This document shows, piece by piece, positions 1 through 8,358 of a stretch of DNA of 64,000 nucleotides. Source of the DNA: Pontibacter populi (lineage in GTDB: Bacteria > Bacteroidota > Bacteroidia > Cytophagales > Hymenobacteraceae); assembly GCF_019336435.1 (NCBI RefSeq), contig NZ_JAHWXQ010000002.1, positions 372,001 to 436,000 of the forward strand, read 5' to 3'. The position numbers and the translations under genes were made by a program. The stretch's first letter is position 1; every line of letters begins with the position of its first letter. Under the pieces are notes generated by a model, which was not told where the DNA came from, searched no databases, and saw only the letters and a list, made by a program, of their open reading frames with translations.

Positions 1-475
1 GTTCTGCCAGAATATTGTGGTCGTCGAGTTTTACTTTATAGTATGCCGGTTCTGCTACTTCGTTATCATGCGAGAAAGACGAGCGGTAGCCACTTTGTGG
101 TTTGTCTTCGGTGCCCGGGTTTAGTTGCAGTTTTCCGGTTGTTGGAGCAATCAGGAAGTCTCCCAGGTCAGAGTGGCCGGTACCGCTGAAATGGGTATGG
201 CTGAAACCAACTATAGTTTTGTCGTCGTGCTGATAGCCGGCGCAGTACTTATACACGTCTTTGTTATACTTGCCATTTACTTCATAGGGAATGGTATCGG
301 TATCAGGGCTAAGCTGCACCATACCGAAAGGAACGGTAGCGCCCGGGTACGTATGGCCCATTTTAGCAGTACCGATCATCGGGTTTACATACTTTACCAG
401 GTTTGGTGCCGGTTTGGTCTGTGCAAATGTCAGTAAGGGTGTAAACAGTAAAACAGACAGTAAGAGTTTTTTCAT
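1..475 (-). CDS. GH92 family alpha-mannosidase, N-terminal part (runs off the window)
   Basis: The minus strand opens with ATG at 475 and stays open to the window edge, giving about 158 residues of the amino end. A signal peptide (MKKLLLSVLLFTPLLTFAQ) is followed by VKYVNPMIGT, YPGATVPFGMVQLSPDT and GFSHTHFSGTGHSD, which are hallmark N-terminal motifs of glycoside hydrolase family 92 exo-alpha-mannosidases. Family members are calcium-dependent, usually 700-800 residues, and act in the periplasm or at the surface on N-glycan or yeast mannan mannose. The rest of the gene, including the catalytic acids, lies outside the window. A full AACTATAGTT copy sits inside the gene at 209-218, read as Thr-Ile-Val. 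Family assignment is strong; substrate is inferred. Confidence 0.9.
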   Translation of the reverse strand, partial: MKKLLLSVLLFTPLLTFAQTKPAPNLVKYVNPMIGTAKMGHTYPGATVPFGMVQLSPDTDTIPYEVNGKYNKDVYKYCAGYQHDDKTIVGFSHTHFSGTGHSDLGDFLIAPTTGKLQLNPGTEDKPQSGYRSSFSHDNEVAEPAYYKVKLDDHNILAE

Positions 476-793
476 TCGTTTGGCAGTTAGGCGGGTATCA
501 ACGATTTAAGTGATGTTTAAAGTTAAAGCAAATTTCCAAAAAGCCTAGGGTTAAACTGAGTTCATTCTCTGCTAAAGCCCCGCTGTTCACGACAAATCGA
601 CTTCTTTACTCGGCCAGATCAGCCTTGTATTGCAGTCGTTGGTATGCTAAAGTAAAAGCCGCTCTGTTTATAACAGAGCGGCTTTTACTTTAGCATACCA
701 ACGCATTACTATAGTTTATTCCTCAACAATTAGGGCTTTGCAGACATTCGCTGTAAAAACCTGGTTGAGCCTCTTGCCTGGCTTACATTTCTA
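476..793. other. Intergenic region upstream of the GH92 gene
   Basis: This 318-base gap holds the presumed promoter of the GH92 gene near 480-560 and the very long hairpin at 637-703. A variant motif copy (TACTATAGTT) lies near 708-717. I see no gene here. Confidence 0.6.
637..703 (-). terminator. Very long perfect hairpin downstream of the cupin gene
   Basis: Two 32-base arms (637-668 and 672-703) are exact reverse complements around a 3-base loop (TAT). The inner part, AAAAGCCGCTCTG and its partner, is a normal rho-independent terminator core with A/T flanks. The outer half of the stem extends well beyond what termination needs. It lies just downstream of the cupin stop at 794. Confidence 0.8.
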
Positions 794-1300
794 TCAGCGC
801 ATTTTTTCCTTATTTCTTGGATCATCTGCTTTGTTGATATAGGTAATCTGGAAAGGTCCGGTACCATGGATCTGGACAACGGTTGGAGCTTTTGTGAAAG
901 CGTAATGCACACTTTTAGCCGGCATCAGGGCAAATCCTCCGGGCTGCAGGTTGGTAGCACTGCTCTCCATTAACTTCTCGCCCATACCCATATAAAGATC
1001 GCCTTCAATAACGGTTACATGCTCGGCTGTTGGGTGCCAGTGCGGACTTATTCTATAGTTTGCCGGGAACATTAATCTTATTGTAAAGGGCCCTTCTTTT
1101 GTTGGATCACCGGCCAATACAGTCAGTTTTGCACCGGCGGGCAAACCGGCTGGTCCCTCCGACCATTGCATTTTATCTTTGGTAATCATTTTATGCCCTT
1201 CATGCTCCTGAACTTGCTTTGATTGAGCCTGGGCATTAACCTGTATTATTAAACCTAACATAAATAGCAGGCAAACAATTAGTTTAAAACAAACTTTCAT
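794..1300 (-). CDS. Secreted cupin-domain protein
   Basis: The 168-residue product begins with a signal peptide ending near AQA (about residue 25). It then has a single cupin barrel: SPHWHPTAEHVTVIEGDLYMGMG carries the His-His-Glu metal-ligand set of cupin motif 1, and FALMPAKSVHYAF carries the second-motif His. Such exported single cupins are common in Bacteroidota as DUF4437/ChrR-type proteins of unknown substrate. The gene stands alone, with the long hairpin at 637-703 behind it. The metal-binding fold is clear; the reaction is unknown. Confidence 0.75.
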   Translation of the reverse strand: MKVCFKLIVCLLFMLGLIIQVNAQAQSKQVQEHEGHKMITKDKMQWSEGPAGLPAGAKLTVLAGDPTKEGPFTIRLMFPANYRISPHWHPTAEHVTVIEGDLYMGMGEKLMESSATNLQPGGFALMPAKSVHYAFTKAPTVVQIHGTGPFQITYINKADDPRNKEKMR

Positions 1301-1733
1301 CGTTGTGTGAGTTTAAAAAATGGAAAGTAAGCAGAGGGAATCAAATAACATGTGCTTCACCAACCTGTAAAAGTGTGTTGGCAAAACGTGTAGCGCAGAT
1401 GTAAAGCAGAGGACTTGGAAACTAACTATAGTATACGTAAAGTAAACCTGAAAGCAGAAAAGCTTAAACTTCTGCTAACTACAGCCTTTTCACTCTTGAA
1501 TTCTAGCTAAAGTTCATATCTCCACTATAGGATATTTTTATAGTTGGCCGCACTTTTCATTTATAGTTTGTAAGCTCCAGAATACAAGACCCCCGGCTTG
1601 TCAGCGTTTATAACACAGACAATCCGGGGCTCTTAAAAAAAACTATAATACAACCTGTTTGGATTGAGCTATAGTTGGGCACTCACATCAAACGCCGTTT
1701 AACAGATGCACCCGAATTTCACAGGAGATTATA
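1301..1733. other. Intergenic region between the M1 peptidase and cupin genes
   Basis: This 433-base gap holds the presumed cupin promoter and several variant motif copies (near 1425, 1550, 1562 and 1670). It also has an imperfect inverted repeat at about 1589-1633 (CCCCCGGCTTGTC against GACAATCCGGGG) that may terminate the M1 gene, although its flanking A-run lies on the wrong side for a good minus-strand terminator. No gene is visible. Confidence 0.5.
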
Positions 1734-3380
1734 TTACCTCTCAGTGATAGCAGTCTCTATATAAAAATCAGGGCTAACTTTTACGACAGCATTTTTCTTC
1801 CGGGTCTTCAGTTCCTTCCATTCAGCAGTCGGTTCCAGCCATTGTTCCTTTCCGTTTACCAGTACTTTTACAGGCATATCAAAACCGGGCACCACATTGC
1901 TCCATCTATAGTTCAGCTTTTTGCCTGACACCTGGTACTCCAGTTTCGGAATGCGCACATCGCGCAAGTACTGGTCAAAGAATGGTTTCAGGTCGCGCCC
2001 TACGTGCTGGCTCAGGTAATCTTCTATCTGCTGGGTGGTAACAGTCTGGTGGTAAAAGTCCTGGTTTAATCCGCGCAGGATGCCGCGCCACTTCTCATCA
2101 TTGTTCACGATCTGGCGCAAGGTGTGCAGCATGTTGCCGCCTTTGTAGTACATATCGCCCGAGCCACTTCTGTTTACACCGTACACTCCAATAATTGGGC
2201 GGTCGTTTTTAATGTTCTGTCTTGTGCCAATCACGTACTCGCTGCTGGCCTGCTTGCCATAATGATAATCCAGGAACAGGTTTTCGGAGTAGTTGGTAAA
2301 GCTCTCGTGTATCCACATATCGGCCACATCCTTGTTGGTGATGTTGTTGGCAAACCACTCGTGCCCGGATTCATGTATGATGATAAAGTCAAACTTCAGG
2401 CCCCATCCCGAGCCGCTCAGGTCGCGGCCACGGTAACCGTTTTCGTAGCCGTTGCCATAGGTTACAGCGCTTTGGTGTTCCATGCCCAGGTAAGGTACTT
2501 CTACCAGTTTGTAGCCATCTTCATAAAATGGATAAGGTCCGAACCAGTGCTCAAACGCCTGCAACATGCGCCCAGCATCTTTAAACTGCACTTTAGCCTT
2601 CTCCAGGTTTCCTTTCAGCACATAATAATTGCAGTCCAGCACACCCTTTTCGCCCTGGTATTTCTCTGAAAAATGCGCATAGTCTGCAATGCTGAGGTTC
2701 ACGCCATAGTTATTGATCGGATTATCTACAAACCAATGGTACGTCTTGGTGCGGTCCTTATGCTGTTCTACCTTACGAAGTCTTCCATTCGATACATCCA
2801 TCAGGTTCTCCGGCACGCGCACACTGATAAGCATACTGTCTGGCTCGTCGTACATATGGTCTTTGCAGGGCCACCACATGCTTGCTCCACTTCCCTGGTT
2901 CGAGTTAGCAATAAAGGGGTTGCCCTTGCTGTCCTTCTTCCAGGTGATACCACCACTCCACGGTGGGTTTGTGCTCACGGTAGGTTTGCCGCCAAAGTAT
3001 ACATCTACCTGCTTCACGCTGCCCGGCTTCTGATTTGCTGCCAGCTGCACAAAGTAGGTATTGCCATCGCGCTTAAACTGTAGGGACTTGCCATCCTGCA
3101 CTACTTTTTCGATGGCCATTGGCTGCTGCATATCTATCTGCATAACCTGCTTCGGTTCCAGCACTTTATACTGGATGGTGTTCATCCCTTGGATGGTGCT
3201 GTCGGCGGGATTTACCTGTACGCTCAGGTGATAATAGGTCAGGTCCCACCAGGCACGTCCCGGGGTGATGGAGCCGCGCAGGGTGTCCTGCCGGGTAAAG
3301 GTTCTGTTCTGGGCAAAGCCACTAAAACTACAAAGCAAAGTCAGGCAAACTATAGCAAGGCGGGTGATTGTATTTTTCAT
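1734..3380 (-). CDS. M1 family aminopeptidase, secreted
   Basis: The 548-residue product has a signal peptide (cut after GFAQ) and the gluzincin signature HESGHEWFANN followed by HESFTNY, giving the HExxH plus downstream Glu zinc site of M1 peptidases. The substrate-side motif reads LGMEHQS, a GMEH variant of the classical GAMEN and frequent in Bacteroidota M1 enzymes. At 548 residues it matches the short LTA4H-like or Bacteroidota group, not E. coli PepN (870). It is predicted to release N-terminal residues from peptides in the periplasm. The next minus-strand gene upstream is another exported peptidase, which fits a peptide-scavenging role. Confidence 0.88.
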   Translation of the reverse strand: MKNTITRLAIVCLTLLCSFSGFAQNRTFTRQDTLRGSITPGRAWWDLTYYHLSVQVNPADSTIQGMNTIQYKVLEPKQVMQIDMQQPMAIEKVVQDGKSLQFKRDGNTYFVQLAANQKPGSVKQVDVYFGGKPTVSTNPPWSGGITWKKDSKGNPFIANSNQGSGASMWWPCKDHMYDEPDSMLISVRVPENLMDVSNGRLRKVEQHKDRTKTYHWFVDNPINNYGVNLSIADYAHFSEKYQGEKGVLDCNYYVLKGNLEKAKVQFKDAGRMLQAFEHWFGPYPFYEDGYKLVEVPYLGMEHQSAVTYGNGYENGYRGRDLSGSGWGLKFDFIIIHESGHEWFANNITNKDVADMWIHESFTNYSENLFLDYHYGKQASSEYVIGTRQNIKNDRPIIGVYGVNRSGSGDMYYKGGNMLHTLRQIVNNDEKWRGILRGLNQDFYHQTVTTQQIEDYLSQHVGRDLKPFFDQYLRDVRIPKLEYQVSGKKLNYRWSNVVPGFDMPVKVLVNGKEQWLEPTAEWKELKTRKKNAVVKVSPDFYIETAITER

Positions 3381-3437
3381 TCGTTAAGGGTTATAAACCT
3401 GTTAGTCCGTGATGTCTTTCGGTCATGTTAAAAAAAC

Positions 3438-3473
3438 AGGCACAGCTTGTTTAAAACCTTACAAGCTGTGCCT
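3438..3473 (-). terminator. Rho-independent terminator of the S9 peptidase gene
   Basis: Arms AGGCACAGCTTGT (3438-3450) and its exact complement (3461-3473) enclose a 10-base loop. On the minus strand the hairpin is followed by a run of seven T, immediately after the stop at 3486. Confidence 0.88.
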
Positions 3474-3485
3474 CTTTAGTGCTTT

Positions 3486-5690
3486 TTACCTGCCTCCCGG
3501 AGGGCAGAACTGCTTCAGGTAATTGGTAAACAATGTCGACAAATGTTCGCTGGTACCTTCACCTTCCGAAATACTGTGCGAGCGGTTCGGGTACGGCATA
3601 AACTGGAAGTGCTTGTTATACTTGATGAGCTCGTTTACCAGTTGCTCTGCATTGTTGTAGTGCACGTTATCGTCGCCTGTTCCGTGGATGTAGAGTAGGT
3701 TACCTTCCAGGTTTTTAGCGTACGTGATCGGGGAACCTTTCACAAAATCTTCACGGTTTTCCTGTGGCAGTCCCATGTAACGCTCCTGGTAAATATTGTC
3801 ATAAGTCAGTTGGTTAGCTACAGCTGCTACCGAAATACCGGTTTTATAGATATCAGGGTGCTGGAACATCAGGTTAAGTGTGGCAGAACCACCACCACTC
3901 CAACCCCACACCGCTACCCGCGATGCATCCACATAAGGCAGTTTCAGCAGTTCGCGTGCTGCGGCAGCCTGATCAGAAATATTAAGCTGACCTACTTTGC
4001 GGTAAATACTCTTGCGCCAGTCTCTTCCTTTAGGGGCCGGCGTACCACGGTTATCCACTGACACATAAATATAACCATCTTCAGCCATGTCGCCGTTGTA
4101 CAGGAAATTCATACCTGCGCCATACGTATCGGTAACGGTCTGGCTGGCTGGCTCGGAGTACACATAGAACAGGATCGGGTATTTCTTCTTCGGATCGAAG
4201 TTGGCTGGCTTGGCCATCCAGGCATCCATCTCCACACCATCAGCCGCTTTAACTTTGATGAACTCTACACGATTGGCTGCTTTATCGGCACTGGCCAACG
4301 CTTTCTGCACGGCGCTTTCGCCACCAAAAGCCTTATGATCGGGCAATGCTACCCACTCACTTACCGGTTTGGTATAGTGGTTTGAGAAACGGTGCTGCGC
4401 AAACTTGGTGTTAGGTGACAAGCTATAGTTATGCGTTCCCGGCTGCGAGCCCGGTGACAGGCGCTCGGCTTTGCCTTTTCCGTTCAGGCGGGTGCGGTAC
4501 AGGTATTGCTGCGTAGCGTTGTCCGGCGAAGCCAGGAAGTATACATAACCACCTTTTTCGTCAATTCCAGCAATTTCCATCACATCATAGTTGCCTTTGG
4601 TGATCAGGTGCTCTTTTTTACCATCCCGACTAACGCGGTACAAGTGGCGCCAGCCGTCTTTTTCACTGGCCCACAAAAACTCTTTGCCACCATTCAGCCA
4701 GTCCCAGCCACCATAGTTATACGTGCCGTCCCAGCTCGGCAAAATGTCAATCCAGGCTTTATCTTTTTCAGTATAGATCTGTTTGGTCTTCCCGTTTTCA
4801 GCATTGCTCAGGTATAGTGTACTCTCGTTTTGCTTGCGGTTCAGCTGCTGCATGATCAGCTCATTGGCATTAGATGCCCACTCCATGCGCGGCAGGTAGG
4901 TGTTTTTAGGGTCACCCGGAATTTCCATCCAGCGGGTAACAGCATTATCAATACCAACCACTCCAATTTTATAAGGCGATGGCGCTTCGCCGGCAACCGG
5001 ATATTCCACTGGAATTACCTTAGCATAAACACCATCTAACATGTCAAACATGATGTAGTCTTTTACCTGTCTGGCATCCAGTTGCCAGTAAGCAATCTTC
5101 TTGCTGTCCGGGCTCCAGCGGAAACCGTCGCGGGCAGAGAACTCTTCTTCGTAAGCCCAGTCAAACGTACCGTTTATCAGCTTGCGGGAGCCGTCTTTGG
5201 TCAGTTGTTTTTGATCTCCGCTTTGCAGGTCATCCACATAAATATTGTGCTCACTCACATAAGCTACTTTGCTACCATCCAGCGAGAACTTTGCAAACAT
5301 AAGCGACGATTCCGGTCTGCCGGCTCCTACCTGTTGCAGGGTTTTCTTCTGCAGATCATACACCCAGTAATCGCCCCGGGTATCGTAGCGCCATACTTTT
5401 TTAGTATTGGTATAGAGCAGCACTTTCTGCTCATCAGCCGACATGTCAAAACTCCTGATCTTCAGCGGTTCTGTTTTCCCAGCTGGTACAAGTGCTGTTT
5501 TGTTCAGGAAGATCTCGGTAGCATCGTCGGGTAATTTATGCTTTACCAGTTGTCCCTGTTCAGCCTGCACATAGGTATCACCGGACTTGAGCCACTGCCG
5601 GTTCTGATAGCCCTGTGCAAGAGCGGTGGATGAGATGAAGAGCAGCAGTAGTAACTGCAGCAGGAAGGTCCGTAGTTTTAAATTGTACAT
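3486..5690 (-). CDS. Dipeptidyl peptidase IV-like S9 peptidase
   Basis: The 734-residue exported protein (signal peptide to about ALAQ at residue 26) has an N-terminal beta-propeller and a C-terminal alpha/beta-hydrolase. DWAYEEEF matches the double-Glu motif with which DPP-IV holds the free amino terminus of its substrate. The nucleophile motif is GWSGGG (Ser near 598) in place of the usual GWSYGG. The charge-relay Asp is in HGTGDDNVH (about 674) and His in NRSHSI (about 705). DPP-IV enzymes remove Xaa-Pro or Xaa-Ala dipeptides. The nearby hydroxyproline operon and Xaa-Pro aminopeptidase support a role in degrading proline-rich peptides, but that link is inference. Confidence 0.88.
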   Translation of the reverse strand: MYNLKLRTFLLQLLLLLFISSTALAQGYQNRQWLKSGDTYVQAEQGQLVKHKLPDDATEIFLNKTALVPAGKTEPLKIRSFDMSADEQKVLLYTNTKKVWRYDTRGDYWVYDLQKKTLQQVGAGRPESSLMFAKFSLDGSKVAYVSEHNIYVDDLQSGDQKQLTKDGSRKLINGTFDWAYEEEFSARDGFRWSPDSKKIAYWQLDARQVKDYIMFDMLDGVYAKVIPVEYPVAGEAPSPYKIGVVGIDNAVTRWMEIPGDPKNTYLPRMEWASNANELIMQQLNRKQNESTLYLSNAENGKTKQIYTEKDKAWIDILPSWDGTYNYGGWDWLNGGKEFLWASEKDGWRHLYRVSRDGKKEHLITKGNYDVMEIAGIDEKGGYVYFLASPDNATQQYLYRTRLNGKGKAERLSPGSQPGTHNYSLSPNTKFAQHRFSNHYTKPVSEWVALPDHKAFGGESAVQKALASADKAANRVEFIKVKAADGVEMDAWMAKPANFDPKKKYPILFYVYSEPASQTVTDTYGAGMNFLYNGDMAEDGYIYVSVDNRGTPAPKGRDWRKSIYRKVGQLNISDQAAAARELLKLPYVDASRVAVWGWSGGGSATLNLMFQHPDIYKTGISVAAVANQLTYDNIYQERYMGLPQENREDFVKGSPITYAKNLEGNLLYIHGTGDDNVHYNNAEQLVNELIKYNKHFQFMPYPNRSHSISEGEGTSEHLSTLFTNYLKQFCPPGGR

Positions 5691-6105
5691 GCGTGGTTTA
5701 GTTTGTGGTAGTACTGAGTTCTCAGGTTTATAAAAGTATAGCTGGTTTAGAAGTTCAGTTTACACTTCCTGGCCTGAGACAAGAAATTTACAAATTAATT
5801 TGTTCCCAACTATACTTCAGGCTTGCGAAATGCCATTTCGCTCTTTCGGACTTCCCAGTCCGAAAGCCATCTGCCGGGGATTTCCTAATCCCCGTTTATA
5901 GTTAGCGCGGATTAGGAAATCCGCTTCAGCTATAGTTCCGGATTAAGAAATCCGAAACAGCGTTACTGGCAGCGTTCGTAGAGTTCCGAAGAGGATGTCC
6001 GGAACAGCAATAGCAGAAATCCGAAACAGCATTAGTATTGTTCCTGCTTAGATGTTCGAAACAGCTACGAACTATAGTATAACAACAACAGCTATAGTTG
6101 TCAGT
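5691..6105. repeat. Intergenic patchwork of short degenerate repeats
   Basis: This 415-base gap carries several loosely repeated pieces. They include GTCCGAAAGCC-type and GGATTAGGAAATCC-type inverted pairs (about 5844-5935), at least three copies of a unit like AAATCCGAAACAGC (about 5949-6033), and interspersed CTATAGTT motifs near 5895, 5932, 6072 and 6093. No coding sequence is convincing. It probably also holds the S9 peptidase promoter near 5700-5760. Confidence 0.6.
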
Positions 6106-7353
6106 TTAGTTATACCTGTCCGGTGAGAAGGCATCGGTTAGCAGCTGTGCTTTTCTGTTCAGCAATTGCTCAGCCAGCACTTTGCCGGTGGCCGGGGCCA
6201 GGCTCACACCCATCATACTATGGCCGGTGCCGAAAAGTACATTGCTCCAGCGCTGGGTGGCACCAATATAAGGCAGCCCATCCGGCGAACATGGGCGCAA
6301 CCCGCTCCAGATCTTATCCGGCTTCGGGAAAGTAGGCTTAAAGTTGGTGTAGTAATCCGGAATAGCATCAAAAATACCGCGCACACGCTTCTGGTTTATA
6401 GTTTGGTTGGTGCCTGTTATCTCCATCGTTCCGCCAAAACGTACCTGCTCGCCGAAAGGGGTTACAGCAACTTTCCGTTCGCACAGGATGGCGGGCACCT
6501 GTAAGGCCGGCTGATTCTGCTGCATAAAACTATAGCCCTTGCCCGAGAGCATGGGCAGGTAAATACCCAGCTTATCGGCTAGCTCACCAGACCACGCTCC
6601 CGCACAAACGATAAGCTGATCGCAGGTAATGTCGCCTTTGTTGGTAACTATAGTTTGGATGCGATCTCCTTTATACTCAAACTTCAGTACCCGCGCCAGT
6701 GGCACCATGTTCACGCCTTTTGCCTTCAGGTAATCTTTCAAAAAGCCATGCAATTTAGACGGATCCAGGTGAGCATCGCCAGTAAAATGCACGGCTCCGC
6801 GCACATCCAGTTCTACATCCGGCTCCAGTTGCTGCGCTTCCTGCCGCGACAAAACGTTTGCTTCCAAACCATGCAGATTTGCCAGGTGCGCCATTTCCAC
6901 TTCTTCCCGCTCCATTTCCGGAGTTCTGTACAACATCAGCAGGCCTTTTTCTTCCAGCCCGATTTGCGACTCAGGGTGTTGGGCTGCAAAATCGAGGTAT
7001 AGCTGCCTGCTGAGCAAACTCAGGTTTTTGAGGTACGGAATGCTATGCTCCACGTGATGTTTGGTAGATGCCCTGTAAAAATGCAGGCACCATTGCAGCA
7101 AACGCCTGTCCAGCCGGGGATGAATGTAAAAAGGACTGGTAGCGGAGAACATCCACTTCAGTCCTTTACTGATCATACCCGGTGAAGCCAGCGGCACAAT
7201 ATGACTTGGCACGATCATCCCGGCATTGCCTGTTGAACAACCCTGTTCCATATCGCCCTGATCAAGCAGAGTGACGTTAAAGCCTTCTTCTGAAAGGTAA
7301 TAAGCCGTAAACAGCCCCACGATGCCACCGCCAATTATAGTTACGTTGCTCAT
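6106..7353 (-). CDS. FAD-dependent D-amino acid (cis-4-hydroxy-D-proline) dehydrogenase
   Basis: The 415-residue protein starts with a dinucleotide-binding GGGIVGLFTAYYLSEEG motif and is a DAO/DadA-type flavoenzyme, with GLRPCSPDGLPYIG and GTGHSMMG near the C-terminus as in DadA. It is the last gene of a four-gene operon, one base after the epimerase stop. In the known pathway a DadA-like enzyme oxidises cis-4-hydroxy-D-proline to 1-pyrroline-4-hydroxy-2-carboxylate, and the context assigns this role. A full AACTATAGTT copy lies inside the gene at 6646-6655. General D-amino acid dehydrogenase activity is the alternative. Confidence 0.85.
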   Translation of the reverse strand: MSNVTIIGGGIVGLFTAYYLSEEGFNVTLLDQGDMEQGCSTGNAGMIVPSHIVPLASPGMISKGLKWMFSATSPFYIHPRLDRRLLQWCLHFYRASTKHHVEHSIPYLKNLSLLSRQLYLDFAAQHPESQIGLEEKGLLMLYRTPEMEREEVEMAHLANLHGLEANVLSRQEAQQLEPDVELDVRGAVHFTGDAHLDPSKLHGFLKDYLKAKGVNMVPLARVLKFEYKGDRIQTIVTNKGDITCDQLIVCAGAWSGELADKLGIYLPMLSGKGYSFMQQNQPALQVPAILCERKVAVTPFGEQVRFGGTMEITGTNQTINQKRVRGIFDAIPDYYTNFKPTFPKPDKIWSGLRPCSPDGLPYIGATQRWSNVLFGTGHSMMGVSLAPATGKVLAEQLLNRKAQLLTDAFSPDRYN

Positions 7354-7354
7354 A

Positions 7355-8356
7355 TCAGATTACCTGGAAACCGTGAATGTATGGATCTTCTTCATCAAAA
7401 AAGATGGTGTTGTGACCTGTGATAATGGCCCAGCCTTCTATGCCGGGGTAAATAGCAGGTTTGCCTGCCACGGTGGTCTCCCCTTCTATTGTTCCGGTAA
7501 ATACCGAACCGATGATGCTTTCGTGGATGAACTTCTGACCTGGCTTGAGCTTACCTTTGGTATACCACTGGGCCATGCGTGCCGAAGTTCCTGTGCCGCA
7601 GGGCGAACGGTCGATGGCTTTATCACCATAAAAAACTGCATTGCGGGCTGTAGAAGAAGAAGCCAGTGGATCACCGGTCCAGAGAATGTGCGAAAGGCCA
7701 TTGATAGCCGGATTTTCAGGATGCACGAAGGTGTACTGCTCGTTCAGGCGCTGGCGAAGCACGCGGCTCCAGGAAATAAGCTTATCCGCCGTGTAGTTCT
7801 GCATGCCGTTGAAGTTTTCCTGCGGATCAACTATAGCATAAAAATTACCGCCATAAGCCACATCCACTTTAAGCTCACCCAGCTCAGGACATTCAACCGT
7901 TAGTCCTTCCGAATCCAGATAAGAAGCCACGTTGGTAAGTTTTACCGATTTTACTTTATCACCTTCCTGGGTATACTGCACTCGTACTAAGCCGGCGGGC
8001 GTTTCGAGGCGCAACTGGCCAGGAATTTTCGGGGTGATCAGGCCTTCTTCCAGCGCTATAGTTACCGTACCAATGGTACCGTGACCGCACATGGGCAGAC
8101 AGCCGCTGGTTTCGATATAAAGTACCGCCACATCATTTTCCGGGTCGTGGGGCGGGTACAGAATGCTACCCGACATCATATCATGGCCACGCGGTTCGAA
8201 CATCAGCCCTTTCCGGATCCAGTCGTACTCTTTCAGGAAGTGCAGGCGCTTTTCGCTCATGTTCTGACCCTGCAGCACAGGACCGCCGCTTGCCACCAGG
8301 CGCACCGGGTTGCCGCAAGTGTGGGCATCGATGCAAAAGAAAGTTTTTCTGGCCAT
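7355..8356 (-). CDS. 4-hydroxyproline 2-epimerase (proline racemase family)
   Basis: The 333-residue protein carries both catalytic thiol motifs of the family: MCGHGTIG (Cys about 90) and DRSPCGTGTSARMA (Cys about 250). The Cys/Cys pair indicates a racemase or epimerase; the dehydratase subgroup has Thr in one position. Length fits the family (310-345). It would convert trans-4-hydroxy-L-proline to cis-4-hydroxy-D-proline in the cytoplasm. It is spaced 2 bases after the aldehyde dehydrogenase and 1 base before the flavoenzyme, so translation is probably coupled. Proline racemase is the alternative, but the operon points to hydroxyproline. Confidence 0.9.
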   Translation of the reverse strand: MARKTFFCIDAHTCGNPVRLVASGGPVLQGQNMSEKRLHFLKEYDWIRKGLMFEPRGHDMMSGSILYPPHDPENDVAVLYIETSGCLPMCGHGTIGTVTIALEEGLITPKIPGQLRLETPAGLVRVQYTQEGDKVKSVKLTNVASYLDSEGLTVECPELGELKVDVAYGGNFYAIVDPQENFNGMQNYTADKLISWSRVLRQRLNEQYTFVHPENPAINGLSHILWTGDPLASSSTARNAVFYGDKAIDRSPCGTGTSARMAQWYTKGKLKPGQKFIHESIIGSVFTGTIEGETTVAGKPAIYPGIEGWAIITGHNTIFFDEEDPYIHGFQVI

Positions 8357-8358
8357 AC

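Noticed and set aside
1589-1633. Strong terminator for the M1 gene
   Set aside because: The inverted repeat has mismatches and lacks a T-run on the minus strand, so it is only mentioned as possible.
5082-5534. Long plus-strand frames opposite the S9 peptidase and other genes
   Set aside because: They are antisense shadows of well-supported genes with no domain or promoter of their own.
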